Source of the DNA: Rhodospirillaceae bacterium LM-1
GTDB lineage: Bacteria > Pseudomonadota > Alphaproteobacteria > Rhodospirillales > WMHbin7
DNA length: 64,000 nucleotides
Assembly: GCA_902725215.1 (NCBI GenBank)
Contig: CACUVI010000012.1
Coordinates: 380,501 to 444,500 of the forward strand
Direction of reading: 5' to 3'
The first letter of the stretch is position 1. Every line of letters starts with the position of its first letter. The notes beneath the pieces are model-generated. The model did not search any database. It had not been told where the DNA came from and saw only the letters and a list, made by a program, of their open reading frames with translations. The position numbers and the translations under genes were made by a program. Positions 55,418 through 64,000 of the stretch are shown here, piece by piece.

Positions 55418-55870
55418 ATGGATGCGAACAAATTCATGGCTCTGGCCTTCGAACAGGCCAATGCGGCTGAAAAGGCTGGCGAAGTGCCGATCGGCGCCGT
55501 GGTGGTGGATGCGAGGGGCCGGGTTCTGGGCCTGGGGCACAACCGCAACCGGGAGCGGCTGGACCCCACCGCGCACGCGGAAATCGAGGCGATTCGTGCC
55601 GCTTGCCAGAATTTGGGCCAAGCTAGGCTGGATGGCTGCGATCTGTATGTGACGCTGGAACCTTGTCCGATGTGCGCCCAGGCCATCGCCTTCGCGCAAA
55701 TCAGAAGGCTGGTTTTCGGGGCATATGACCCCAAAGGGGGCGGGGTCGAGCATGGACCGCGGATATTTAATCAGTCCAGTTGCCATCACCAGCCGGAAGT
55801 CATTGGCGGCATTGGCGAAACCGAAGCAGGCAGCTTGCTTAGGGCCTTTTTCCAAGCCAGACGGGATTGA
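55418..55870 (+). CDS. tadA: tRNA adenosine(34) deaminase
   Basis: 150 residues. Zinc deaminase making inosine at the wobble position of tRNA-Arg(ACG). HAEIEAIRAA with catalytic Glu and TLEPCPMCAQA with the two zinc Cys; YDPKGGGVEHG follows. Divergent from the amidotransferase gene, 58 bases apart. Confidence 0.95.
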   Translation: MDANKFMALAFEQANAAEKAGEVPIGAVVVDARGRVLGLGHNRNRERLDPTAHAEIEAIRAACQNLGQARLDGCDLYVTLEPCPMCAQAIAFAQIRRLVFGAYDPKGGGVEHGPRIFNQSSCHHQPEVIGGIGETEAGSLLRAFFQARRD

Positions 55871-55905
55871 TCCCGTCGCCGCTTGCCTGTAAGCAGGGGG
55901 ATATT

Positions 55906-56358
55906 ATGAATGGGTGGGGTAGAGACATGCGTTTGCTGATCGCGCTTTTCGTGGGGTTGTTGCTTTCCAGCGGGCCGGCTCTGGCCAGCGGCGGAAAAAA
56001 GCTGGGCGAAGGCCCGCCCATGATCGAATTCAATCCGATGAATGTGCCGGTGCGCGGGTTGGAGCGCACGGAAAGCCGCCTGTACACGCTGAATCTGGAA
56101 TCGCACGGTTGGATGATGATTCCCAGCATCTGCAAATCGGTTCCCAAGATCGTCGATGCGGTCATCAACGATTTCAGGGCCAATCCGCCGCAGGTGACCA
56201 AGCGCAACAAGTTGGATATGGTGGCCATGGACAAGCGCATGACCGATGTCGTGCTGCGCTATGTCGATCCGTCGCTGGTCAAGCGCGTCTGGCTGGTCGA
56301 GGGCGGCAGTGCTGGCACCGGCGGCGTTATCGACCGCCTGCCCAATCAGTGCAAATAG
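55906..56358 (+). CDS. Exported protein of unknown function
   Basis: 150 residues from ATG 55906 with AGGGGG five bases upstream; ATG 55927 is also possible. Signal peptide LLIALFVGLLLSSGPALA. The mature part has two Cys (SICKS, NQCK) likely bonded in the periplasm, and a run of basic helical sequence (VTKRNKLDMVAMDKRMTDVV). Family not recognised; tadA is 35 bases upstream. Confidence 0.75.
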   Translation: MNGWGRDMRLLIALFVGLLLSSGPALASGGKKLGEGPPMIEFNPMNVPVRGLERTESRLYTLNLESHGWMMIPSICKSVPKIVDAVINDFRANPPQVTKRNKLDMVAMDKRMTDVVLRYVDPSLVKRVWLVEGGSAGTGGVIDRLPNQCK

Positions 56359-56375
56359 GATAAGGAGAAGGAAAA

Positions 56376-56726
56376 ATGGTCAAGGACTGGCCCAAGATGG
56401 CGAAAGACTTGTCGTTGGCCATGCGCGAGGTGCGGGCGGGCGTTCCCGACGTCGCCAAGGCTTTTTCGGAACTTGCCAAAACGGCCACGGCCACGGGCGC
56501 TTTGGACCCCAAGGCCAAGGAACTGATCGCGGTGGCGATCGCGGTGGCCGTGCGCTGCGACGGCTGCATTGCCTTTCACGTCAAGGCGGCTTTCGATCTT
56601 GGCGCCACGCGCGAAGAAATCATGGAAACCGTGGGCATGTCGATTTACATGGGCGGCGGCCCCAGCTTCATCTATGGCTCCCAAGCGGTGGAAGCCTATG
56701 ACCAGTTCGCCGCCTTGAAGGCTTAG
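56376..56726 (+). CDS. Carboxymuconolactone decarboxylase-family (AhpD-like) protein
   Basis: 116 residues. AhpD-type active-site pattern AVRCDGCIAFHVKAA (CxxC plus His), then LGATREEIMETVGMSIYMGGGP. Such proteins are thiol-dependent peroxidases or reductase partners. AAGGAGAAGG precedes the ATG; follows the exported protein gene by 17 bases. Confidence 0.92.
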   Translation: MVKDWPKMAKDLSLAMREVRAGVPDVAKAFSELAKTATATGALDPKAKELIAVAIAVAVRCDGCIAFHVKAAFDLGATREEIMETVGMSIYMGGGPSFIYGSQAVEAYDQFAALKA

Positions 56727-56731
56727 AAGGC

Positions 56732-57415
56732 TTGAGCGACTTTTACCAAAGCTACGGGCGTTTCAAGCAATATTCCACGCCCACGATTTCCGACAAGGTG
56801 CGAAAGCGCCTGGACCGGGAAGTGTGGGAACCCGCCGCCTGCCAGCCCCATCACCGGTTTTTGGAATTGGGATGCGGCACCGGCCAGTTTCTGGCCTATC
56901 TGGCAGGTAAGGGGGCAACGTCCGTGCTGGGAATCGATCACGATCCCGATCTGGCGCAGGTGATTCCAGAAGCGGCCAAACCCTTTTTTCGCCAGGGCGA
57001 TATCTTGAAGGCGCTGGATGGCGACGCACTGGGCCTGTTCGACCGCGTGATGCTGTTCGACGTGCTGGAACATTTCACCCCGGAAGAAGGCTGGAAACTG
57101 CTGGAAGCGATCCGCGCCCATCTGTCGCCCGGCGGCAAATTGGTGCTGAAAGTGCCCAATGCCGCCTCGCCCTGGGGCATTCAATATCAGTATGGCGACC
57201 TCACGCACAAGACGGCCTATACGCCGCTTAGTCTGCGCCAGATGTCCGAAGCGTCGGGTTACGCGCTGGAGCGCTTTTACGCGCCGCTGGGCGGCTCGCC
57301 GCGCCGAAGAATGACCGAAGCGATGGTGAACGGATTTCTGAAATGGGCGCTGACCGCGCCCCCCGATCTGTTCAGCGCCAACATGTTTGGAATTCTCACG
57401 CCTCGCGGGCAATAG
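56732..57415 (+). CDS. SAM-dependent methyltransferase (class I)
   Basis: 227 residues from TTG 56732, 5 bases after the previous stop; the start is uncertain. SAM motif [17 protein letters not shown] at about 46, post-I acidic IDHDPDL, motif LFDVLEHF and [18 protein letters not shown], as in UbiG/GT-linked methyltransferases of surface glycan loci. Substrate unknown. Its end overlaps purD by 20 bases. Confidence 0.85.
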   Translation: MSDFYQSYGRFKQYSTPTISDKVRKRLDREVWEPAACQPHHRFLELGCGTGQFLAYLAGKGATSVLGIDHDPDLAQVIPEAAKPFFRQGDILKALDGDALGLFDRVMLFDVLEHFTPEEGWKLLEAIRAHLSPGGKLVLKVPNAASPWGIQYQYGDLTHKTAYTPLSLRQMSEASGYALERFYAPLGGSPRRRMTEAMVNGFLKWALTAPPDLFSANMFGILTPRGQ

Positions 57416-58673
57416 CTCGCCAGCCGATGTCGCGCCGACAGAATCCCTCCGGCCAATGGATGCGCTCCACCGCCTGATAAGCCCTTGCCTGCGCCTGCTT
57501 GACCGAGGATCCGACGGCCGTAACCCCCAGCACGCGTCCGCCATTGGCCAGGATTTGGCCGTCCTGCCCCTTGGTTCCGGCGTGGAAGACGGTGACGCCT
57601 TCCACCTTGCCCGCCTCGTTCAGCCCGCCGATGACGGTGCCTTTCTTGTACGATCCCGGATAGCCCTCGGCCGCCATCACCACCACCAGCGCCGTTTCAT
57701 CCTTCCAGCCGAAGCGCACCTGATCCAGTCGCCCAAGGGCCGCGGCATGCAGAATTTCCAATAGATCGCCGTCCAGGCGGCTCATCAATACTTGGCATTC
57801 CGGATCGCCGAAGCGCACGTTGAATTCGATCAATTTGGGTTCGCCGTCCTTGATCATCAGACCCGCGAACAAGACGCCGGTAAAGGGAGCGCCCATGTCG
57901 GCCATGCCTGTCACGGCGGGCTTGACGATGCGCTCCATAATTTTTGCTTCGACATCGGGCGTCGCCACCGGGGCGGGCGAATAGGCGCCCATGCCGCCGG
58001 TATTGGGGCCGGTGTCGCCGTCGCCCACCGCCTTATGGTCCTGGGCGGCAGAGAAAGCCACGGCGCGCTGGCCGTCGCACAAGGCGAAGTAGCTGGCTTC
58101 CTCGCCGGTTAGGAATTCTTCGATGACGATTTCATCGCCCGCTGAACCGAATTCGCGCTTGGCCATCATCAGATCGACGGCGTCCAGCGCTTCTTGCAAG
58201 GTGGGACACAGGATGACGCCCTTGCCAGCCGCCAGTCCGCTAGCCTTGACCACGATGGGAGCGCCCTTCTCGCGCACGAAAGCCTTGGCCTTCTCGATAT
58301 CGGTGAAACGCCCGTACCAAGCAGTGGGAATGCCCGCCTTGGCCGCCAGATCCTTCATGAAGGCTTTCGAGCCTTCCAGTTGGGCCGCTGCTTGGCTGGG
58401 GCCGAAAACCGGGAATCCCGCTTCGCGCAGCCGGTCGGCCAGCCCCAGGGTCAGCGGCGCTTCCGGCCCCACCACCACGAAATCGATGGCATGGTCTTTG
58501 GCGAAATCGACCAGCTTGGCCACATCCTCCGCCCCGATGGGCACGCATTCGGCTATTTGGGCGATTCCGGCATTGCCGGGGGCGCAGTACAGCTTGCCTA
58601 AGCGGGGGGATTGCCTCAATTTCCAGGCCAGCGCATGTTCGCGCCCACCCGAACCAACTAAAAGAACCTTCAT
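57396..58673 (-). CDS. purD: Phosphoribosylamine--glycine ligase
   Basis: 425 residues from ATG 58673 ([19 protein letters not shown]), the GARS N-terminus; longer frame rejected because it crosses the divergent promoter region. Purine synthesis step 2. Seen: [58 protein letters not shown]. Divergent from xseA. Confidence 0.96.
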   Translation of the reverse strand: MKVLLVGSGGREHALAWKLRQSPRLGKLYCAPGNAGIAQIAECVPIGAEDVAKLVDFAKDHAIDFVVVGPEAPLTLGLADRLREAGFPVFGPSQAAAQLEGSKAFMKDLAAKAGIPTAWYGRFTDIEKAKAFVREKGAPIVVKASGLAAGKGVILCPTLQEALDAVDLMMAKREFGSAGDEIVIEEFLTGEEASYFALCDGQRAVAFSAAQDHKAVGDGDTGPNTGGMGAYSPAPVATPDVEAKIMERIVKPAVTGMADMGAPFTGVLFAGLMIKDGEPKLIEFNVRFGDPECQVLMSRLDGDLLEILHAAALGRLDQVRFGWKDETALVVVMAAEGYPGSYKKGTVIGGLNEAGKVEGVTVFHAGTKGQDGQILANGGRVLGVTAVGSSVKQAQARAYQAVERIHWPEGFCRRDIGWRAIAREA

Positions 58674-58725
58674 GGTCAACTCCCCCATGGCATCGCTCAG
58701 GGCGGTTCTTGTATCATAGCTGACC

Positions 58726-60129
58726 ATGAACGACCAGCGCACCAATCTGCCCGAATTGTCGGTTTCCGAAATCTCGACGCTTTTGAAGCGTACGGTCGAG
58801 GATTCCTTTTCCATGGTGCGGGTGCGGGGTGAAATTTCGGGTTTCAAGCGCCACAGTTCGGGCCATCTATATTTTGCGTTGAAGGACAGCGAGGCGGTGC
58901 TGGATGCCGTGTGCTGGAAAGGCAGCGCCGCCCGGCTGGCCGCCAAGCCCGAGGATGGGCTGGAAGTGGTGTGCCTGGGCAGGCTGACCACCTATGCGGG
59001 GCGCTCGAAATACCAGATGGTCGTCGAGCAGATGGAATTGTCGGGCGAAGGTGCGCTGCTGAAACTTCTGGAGGAGCGCAAGAAGAAGCTGGCCGCCGAA
59101 GGCTTGTTTGCGTCCGAGCGAAAGCGCCCCATTCCCTATCTGCCCGGCGTGATCGGCGTGATCACGTCGCCCACCGGGGCGGTCATCCGAGACATCTTGC
59201 ACCGCCTTGCCGACCGTTTTCCCCGTCATGTGCTGGTTTGGCCGGTGGCCGTGCAGGGCGAGGGGGCGGCCCAGCAGGTGGCGCGAGCGATTCAGGGTTT
59301 CAATTCGTTGGCGCCAAACGGCGCCGTGCCGCGTCCCGATCTTCTGATCGTCGCCAGGGGCGGGGGCAGCATCGAAGATTTGTGGGCCTTCAACGAGGAA
59401 ATCGTGGTTCGGGCGGCGGCTGAATCGCAGATTCCGCTGATCTCGGCGGTGGGGCACGAAACCGACACCACGCTGATCGATTTTGCGTCCGACAGGCGCG
59501 CGCCCACCCCGACGGCTGCCGCCGAAATGGCGGTGCCGGTGCGCATGGATTTGGTAACCGACCTGAAGCAGAAATCGGCCCGCATGGCGCAGTCGATGGG
59601 GCGTCTGCTCGACGAGCGGCGCATGCGTCTGGAAGGGCTGGAGCGCGGCCTGCCCAAGCCGTCGCATCTGGTGGAGGAAGCCCAGCAGAAGCTGGACGAA
59701 CGGGCCGAAAGATTGGCTAACGCCTATCCCGCCTATCTCGAGCGCCAGCGGGGCAACCTAGCCAAGCTGGGGGCGGCCTTGCGCTCGCCTAGGGAATTGA
59801 TCGCCCTGAAGGCGCATCAGTTGGAAAAGTCAGCCATCGCGCTGACCAATGGCTGGAAGGGTCATGTGCAAGGTTGGGAAAGCGGTTTGGATCGGGCGGG
59901 CCGATTGCTCGAAACGCTCTCGCACCGCTCAGTGTTGGCGCGCGGCTATGCTTTGGTGCATGGCCCGGATGGGGGCGTGATCGGATCGGTCGAGCGGGCG
60001 AAGAAGGAAAGCGCCTTGCAAGTTGAGTTCCATGACGGCGCGGTTGACGTGAAGGTGGATGGGGCGGCGCCTGCTCCCCAGAAACCGCGCAAAGGTCCCG
60101 GCGATCAAAGACAAGGATCGCTACTGTGA
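58726..60129 (+). CDS. xseA: Exodeoxyribonuclease VII large subunit
   Basis: 467 residues. N-terminal OB fold ([24 protein letters not shown]), then catalytic core [63 protein letters not shown], and a helical C-terminus. Degrades single-stranded DNA with XseB (not in window). Stop overlaps the next GTG. Confidence 0.96.
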   Translation: MNDQRTNLPELSVSEISTLLKRTVEDSFSMVRVRGEISGFKRHSSGHLYFALKDSEAVLDAVCWKGSAARLAAKPEDGLEVVCLGRLTTYAGRSKYQMVVEQMELSGEGALLKLLEERKKKLAAEGLFASERKRPIPYLPGVIGVITSPTGAVIRDILHRLADRFPRHVLVWPVAVQGEGAAQQVARAIQGFNSLAPNGAVPRPDLLIVARGGGSIEDLWAFNEEIVVRAAAESQIPLISAVGHETDTTLIDFASDRRAPTPTAAAEMAVPVRMDLVTDLKQKSARMAQSMGRLLDERRMRLEGLERGLPKPSHLVEEAQQKLDERAERLANAYPAYLERQRGNLAKLGAALRSPRELIALKAHQLEKSAIALTNGWKGHVQGWESGLDRAGRLLETLSHRSVLARGYALVHGPDGGVIGSVERAKKESALQVEFHDGAVDVKVDGAAPAPQKPRKGPGDQRQGSLL

Positions 60130-61046
60130 CGCAGTTTCATTCTGTCATGGCCGGGCTTGTCCCGGCCATCCACGCGGCGAAGCGGAAAAAGTCGTGGATG
60201 CGCGGGTCAAACCCGCGCATGACGTTTGCTATATCAATTTGCTTCTTTTTTCTTGTTGCCTGTCCGGCGCTGGCGGACGTGTCGCTGAACGGTCGGATCG
60301 AGCAGGGGGCTTTGGTGCTGGGCCAAGCGCTGCCCGGCTCGCGCCTGACCCTGGATGGCGTGCCCGTGATGGTGGGGCCGGACGGACGCTTCGCGCTGGG
60401 CTTTGCCCGCGAAGCCGGGCCGCAATCCCAGTTGCTGATCGAGGAGCCAGGTCAGCCGGTGCATACAAGGCAACTGAGCGTGGCCCCCAGAAGTTGGGAC
60501 ATCCAGCGCATCGAGGGATTGCCCGAGCGCCAGGTGACGCCCGATCCGAAAACGCTGGAGCGCATCAAACGCGAAAATGAGTGGATCGTCGAAGCCAGAT
60601 CGCACTCCCTGCCGCAAGCCCTGTTCGCCAGCGGATTTTTACAGCCCGCCGATGGGCGGATCAGCGGCGTCTTCGGCAGCCAGCGCATCTTGAACGGCCA
60701 AGCGCGTTCCGCGCATTCCGGCGTCGATTTCGCAGCCCCCGTGGGCGCGCCCGTGCTGGCCGCCGCCGATGGTTTGGTGGCGCTGGCCGAAGGCGATCTG
60801 TTCTATACCGGCCAGACCGTGATGATCGATCATGGCCTGGGCGTGAATACGGTCTATGCGCATCTGTCGGCCATTTCGGTCAAGCTGGGCCAGCGCGTCG
60901 CCAAAGGAGAACGGATCGGCAGCATTGGCGCCAGCGGGCGCGCCACTGGCCCGCATCTGCATTGGGGGCTTACCGTGGGGCAGGTGAAATTGGACCCGAT
61001 GAGCGCGCTTAATTTTTCCCAGCCGCCGCCAGCAGCACGGCCTTGA
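60126..61046 (+). CDS. M23-family metallopeptidase, 5' end within a palindromic repeat
   Basis: 306 residues if the GTG at 60126 is used: it overlaps the xseA stop and has AAGGA eight bases upstream. Residues 5-33 ([24 protein letters not shown]) are translated repeat DNA. ATG 60219, in the repeat's last stem, would give a clean signal peptide [19 protein letters not shown] and a 275-residue protein. The C-terminal lysostaphin-like domain has [11 protein letters not shown] and HLHWG metal ligands. Predicted periplasmic murein hydrolase or division activator. Product secure, start uncertain. Confidence 0.87.
   Translation: MTQFHSVMAGLVPAIHAAKRKKSWMRGSNPRMTFAISICFFFLVACPALADVSLNGRIEQGALVLGQALPGSRLTLDGVPVMVGPDGRFALGFAREAGPQSQLLIEEPGQPVHTRQLSVAPRSWDIQRIEGLPERQVTPDPKTLERIKRENEWIVEARSHSLPQALFASGFLQPADGRISGVFGSQRILNGQARSAHSGVDFAAPVGAPVLAAADGLVALAEGDLFYTGQTVMIDHGLGVNTVYAHLSAISVKLGQRVAKGERIGSIGASGRATGPHLHWGLTVGQVKLDPMSALNFSQPPPAARP
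60138..60224. repeat. Dispersed palindromic repeat, copy 2 (inside M23 gene 5' end)
   Basis: Same plan as the copy at 37354: GTCATG / CATGAC outer stem, GCCGGG-CTTGT-CCCGGC hairpin, CATCCACG / CGTGGATG inner stem around 18 bases, second hairpin CGCGGGT-CAA-ACCCGCG. The second hairpin differs in sequence from copy 1 but stays paired. Confidence 0.85.
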
Positions 61047-63564
61047 TCTTGTCGGCCATGTCGGTCCAGCGAAACAGCTGGGCGCGCTGCAGCCCCGCCG
61101 CCACCAGGGCCTTGCGCGTTTCCGGCAGTTGCACCTCCAAAAGCGCGCGCGTCATGCCCCGCACATCGGTGGGGCCGACATACATGGCCGCCGGTCCCGC
61201 CACTTCCGCCAGCGACCCCATGGGCGTGGTAATGACCGGACAGCCCGAAGCCATTGCCTCGATCACCGGCATGCCGAATCCTTCATAGAAGGACGGAAAG
61301 ACCAAAGCCACCGCGCCCGCATAGGCTAGGCGCATTTCCTCGTCGCTCATGCGGCCATAGATGATGGGCGTGTCGGGAACTAGATCGATGAATTCCTGTT
61401 CGACCGGCTTGGCGCCCGAATTGACGATGGCGAACTGACTTTTATTGTTCATGCCAGCAAAGCCCTTGAAGAACAGAACGCCGTTCTTATAGCTTTTGCG
61501 CTGGCCGACCAGCATGTAATAGGGCCTGTCTGCGCCGATCCGATTCTTGAAGTCGGCGACCTCGTCCTCGCTGGCGGGCTTGAAAATGGGATTCACGCCG
61601 CAATGGGCGACATGCACGGTCTTGGCGTCGATGGCGGGAAACAGGCGCTTCAGATCGTTGGCCGTGTTCTCCGAAATGCAGATATAGCCCTTGCAGGGCG
61701 CATATCCGATGGCGTCGTGCTTTTCTTGCCACATCGGCTCGTCGGTGGCGTTGACGCCCACCACCTCGGGAATCATGTCGTAGCCCATGAAAATGCTGGG
61801 GGTGGACAAGGGGGTGGTGCAGAAGGTGGAGACGAAAAGATCGATTTTTTCCTCGTCGCAGACTTTCTGAAGCAGGGCGCGGTCCTCGGGCAGGCGCTCG
61901 TAGTCATGGCCGGGCAGGTTGCGGCGCATCAGGCCTTGCACTTCCGGCCCTAATCCCTCGCGATCCAGGATCAACAGATGATCGGCGAAACCATCGGCCA
62001 CCCAAACCCTCAGCAATTCCTCCCATACCCTGGCGATGCCGGTCAGGTAATCTTGGAAGAAGACGGCGTCGATGGCGATGCGGGGCTTGCTGGGCGATCC
62101 CGGGCGGGCGGCGATCTTGGGCGGCGAAACGGCCTCTATCCGCTCCGACGCCTTGCGTCCGTCGCGTCGCCAGACGGCGCGTCCCGTCTTGCGATAGCCC
62201 AACTGGCGCAATCTGCCTTCCATCGCGTCGTTCAAGGGAACGGTCATCGCGTCGGGAAGAATCAACATATCGGGCGCTTGTTCCAGCGGCAGGGAGTCAA
62301 GTCCGTCATTGCTGGCCGTCAGGATGGCGTCGGCGGCGATGCCCTCGAACAGGGATTCGGGGGAAACGGCGCTGATGCGATTCTCGACGCCCGTTTGGGC
62401 ATATACGGAACTTGGCTGGGCCGAGCGGATCGACAGGCGCGGCAGATCGGCGCAATCGGTGGCGATGGCGGGATCGGCGCCGCTGGCCAACAGCAATTGG
62501 GGCGTGGGCAGGCTGCGATGAATTTCCTGCACCACCTCGTAGACCTCGATGCGCTTGATCAGGTCCAGCGGGCCTGGAACGGCGAAACGATGTCTGGGTT
62601 CGTTCGATAAATCCCATCCCTCGGCCACCTTGCCTTCCAGCGCCAGATCCAGGAATTGCCTGCGCTTGATGTCGGGATGGTGTTCGGCCATGAATTTTTC
62701 ATGCCCGGCCCGCCGGATGATATTTGCCGCCTCGGGGTGGGCCAGACAGTAGCGCGCCTTGTCTTGCAGTTCTTCGTCGCTGCCATACAAAAGCAGATGC
62801 TTGCCGTCTTCGAACAGGCTTTCCAGCCCAGACTCGGGGGCAAGGCGGTCGGTCAGCAGCAATCCTCCCGCCGCCATCACCTCGCCGACCCGGTGGTTGA
62901 TGTCGCCGTTCAGGCTGACATTCAGGCTGATCGCCGCCTGGGCATAGATGGCCGAGGCCTGGGCCTGCGCGATGGTGGCGGTATGCAGCGCCAGTCCGCT
63001 GCTTCTGACCGCCTCCAACACATGTCGGCGATAGGGATGCCAGCGACCGGTGTCGCCGATGAAGACCAACGGGAAGGAATGGCTGTCGGCCAGAGGTTGC
63101 GGATGCGGATTCACCGACAGCAGGGGAATCCAGTAGCAGGGCGCCTTCAGACCGGCATGAGCGAAGAAATGCACATGCTGGCGGGCGTGGTGGCAGATCA
63201 TCAGATCGAACGGTTCCGATATCGCATAGTCCAGCATCCACGAGATGGGGCTGGGCAGATGGTGCGTATCGCCCAGAACCAGCACTTTGACGCCGGGAAC
63301 GGCGGAAAGATTGCGCGGCACGTTGCGATCCAGCGCATCGGGTTTCACGACCACGATATCGGGGGCAACGCCCAGCTTTTTGGCAGCTTCGGCCAGATCG
63401 TATTGCCCGGGGGCGACGTTCAGGCAGTCGATGCCCGACTTGTCGCGCCCGGTTTGACAGTCGGGGCCGACGAAAACCTCATGGGGCGCGAACATCCGAC
63501 GCGGATAAAAGCCCGGCTGGGACTGGTAGCAAAGCAGGGCCAGGGGCTGGGCTTTGGATGTCAT
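61009..63564 (-). CDS. Two-module glycosyltransferase (CgeB-like + GT4)
   Basis: 851 residues from ATG 63564. N-terminal half about 1-340: VLVLGDTHHLPSP, LVFIGDTGRWHPYR, NGDINHRVGEVMAAGGLLLTDR, as in CgeB/spore-maturation type glycosyltransferases. Residues about 480-851: GT4 with IAIDAVFFQDYLTGIARV, GQRKSYKNG, FPSFYEGFGMPVIEAMASGCPVI and GSLAEVAGPAA. No Shine-Dalgarno precedes the start; an in-frame ATG at 63624 also lacks one. Predicted cytoplasmic enzyme of surface polysaccharide or protein glycosylation. End overlaps the M23 gene by 38 bases. Confidence 0.88.
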   Translation of the reverse strand: MTSKAQPLALLCYQSQPGFYPRRMFAPHEVFVGPDCQTGRDKSGIDCLNVAPGQYDLAEAAKKLGVAPDIVVVKPDALDRNVPRNLSAVPGVKVLVLGDTHHLPSPISWMLDYAISEPFDLMICHHARQHVHFFAHAGLKAPCYWIPLLSVNPHPQPLADSHSFPLVFIGDTGRWHPYRRHVLEAVRSSGLALHTATIAQAQASAIYAQAAISLNVSLNGDINHRVGEVMAAGGLLLTDRLAPESGLESLFEDGKHLLLYGSDEELQDKARYCLAHPEAANIIRRAGHEKFMAEHHPDIKRRQFLDLALEGKVAEGWDLSNEPRHRFAVPGPLDLIKRIEVYEVVQEIHRSLPTPQLLLASGADPAIATDCADLPRLSIRSAQPSSVYAQTGVENRISAVSPESLFEGIAADAILTASNDGLDSLPLEQAPDMLILPDAMTVPLNDAMEGRLRQLGYRKTGRAVWRRDGRKASERIEAVSPPKIAARPGSPSKPRIAIDAVFFQDYLTGIARVWEELLRVWVADGFADHLLILDREGLGPEVQGLMRRNLPGHDYERLPEDRALLQKVCDEEKIDLFVSTFCTTPLSTPSIFMGYDMIPEVVGVNATDEPMWQEKHDAIGYAPCKGYICISENTANDLKRLFPAIDAKTVHVAHCGVNPIFKPASEDEVADFKNRIGADRPYYMLVGQRKSYKNGVLFFKGFAGMNNKSQFAIVNSGAKPVEQEFIDLVPDTPIIYGRMSDEEMRLAYAGAVALVFPSFYEGFGMPVIEAMASGCPVITTPMGSLAEVAGPAAMYVGPTDVRGMTRALLEVQLPETRKALVAAGLQRAQLFRWTDMADKIKAVLLAAAGKN

Positions 63565-63644
63565 GGCGCGATAGTAAGGAGGGGATGACCTCGGATCAAG
63601 CTCCCGCTCTTGCTGAACCGCCATAAGATGGGCAGAGTGCGGTC

Positions 63645-64000
63645 ATGGATATCGCCGCCATTCTTGCAGACGCCAACCGATTATTAGCCCAGGGCAAGGT
63701 CGAAGAGGCCTATGCCCTGGCCGCATCCTTGCAGGACGGTTATCCCGACGATCCGGTCCTGCTGTCCCTGATGGGGCGTCTGGCCCTGGCGACGCTGAAA
63801 CCCAATATTGCGGCTCCACTGCTTTTACGCGCCTTGGCGGTCAATCCCGAGGACGGGCAGGCCCAACTGGCGCTTGGCCGTTCGCTGCGCGCCATGGACC
63901 GGTCGTTTGACGCCAGGAAACATCTGGAAGCCGCCGTTCGCTTGCTGCCCGAGGATGCCGACGCCCATTTTCAACTGGCCGAATTGTTGGAAGGCGACGG
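63645..64000 (+). CDS. TPR protein, 5' part (cut by window end)
   Basis: 118 codons open to the end from ATG 63645 (MDIAAILADANRLLAQGKVEEA). Tetratricopeptide-like helices are visible (LLLRALAVNPEDGQAQLALGRSL, AAVRLLPEDADAHFQLAEL). Divergent from the glycosyltransferase gene, 80 bases apart; such TPR proteins often belong to glycosylation loci, so a link is plausible. Confidence 0.8.
   Translation, partial: MDIAAILADANRLLAQGKVEEAYALAASLQDGYPDDPVLLSLMGRLALATLKPNIAAPLLLRALAVNPEDGQAQLALGRSLRAMDRSFDARKHLEAAVRLLPEDADAHFQLAELLEGD

Overview
The window (about 60% G+C by eye in the core, lower in accessory parts) looks like a chromosome segment of an alphaproteobacterium, probably Rhodospirillales. 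Support: a long FtsZ with an extended linker, the gene order mraY-murD-ftsW-murG-murC-murB-ddl-ftsQ-ftsA-ftsZ-lpxC, a TL5-type L25, an alphaproteobacterial palindromic repeat whose translation reads [10 protein letters not shown], and many GTG/TTG starts. The genus cannot be named from sequence alone. Product names are family-level calls from motifs; no database search was possible.

Layout. 1-12.6 kb: the dcw cell-wall and division cluster, tightly overlapping (ATGA junctions), entered inside mraY, ending with ftsZ and, after a hairpin, lpxC. 12.7-16 kb: a TPR protein, then on the minus strand an operon of MoxR ATPase, CoxE-like vWA protein and bacteriohemerythrin. 16.2-18.4 kb: tRNA-Lys(CTT) carrying a 2.1-kb low-GC insertion bounded by a perfect 49-bp direct repeat of the tRNA 3' part; the cargo is a short HipA-like kinase gene overlapping a gene of unknown function, with no integrase. 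18.4-31.7 kb: an accessory envelope/stress region (three BON proteins, three OmpA-domain proteins, PRC-barrel protein, two DUF3309 peptides, small lipoproteins, a Crp/Fnr regulator) around a 1464-residue CheB-CheR-PAS-histidine kinase-REC-REC-LuxR protein. 31.9-37.3 kb: a giant LplT-PlsC-acyl-ACP synthetase fusion and an exported amidohydrolase, divergent from a TetR gene across a symmetric operator/promoter. 37.7-44.7 kb: ychF-pth-rplY, an HD-GYP protein, a MarR operon with two membrane proteins, and prs. 44.8-50.6 kb: msrPQ, S41 peptidase, rpmG, nadK, an AbrB-type membrane protein and a VapBC module. 50.6-64 kb: DinG-like helicase, rsmD, rluB, a class I amidotransferase, tadA, small genes, purD, xseA, an M23 peptidase whose 5' end runs through a palindromic repeat, a double glycosyltransferase and a TPR gene cut by the window end.

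Most likely under-described: the tRNA-Lys two-gene HipA-like module; the one-polypeptide phosphorelay and the envelope genes around it; the palindromic element with compensatory changes between its two copies, one of which supplies coding sequence; and the TetR divergent promoter with -35 boxes buried in matching palindromes.
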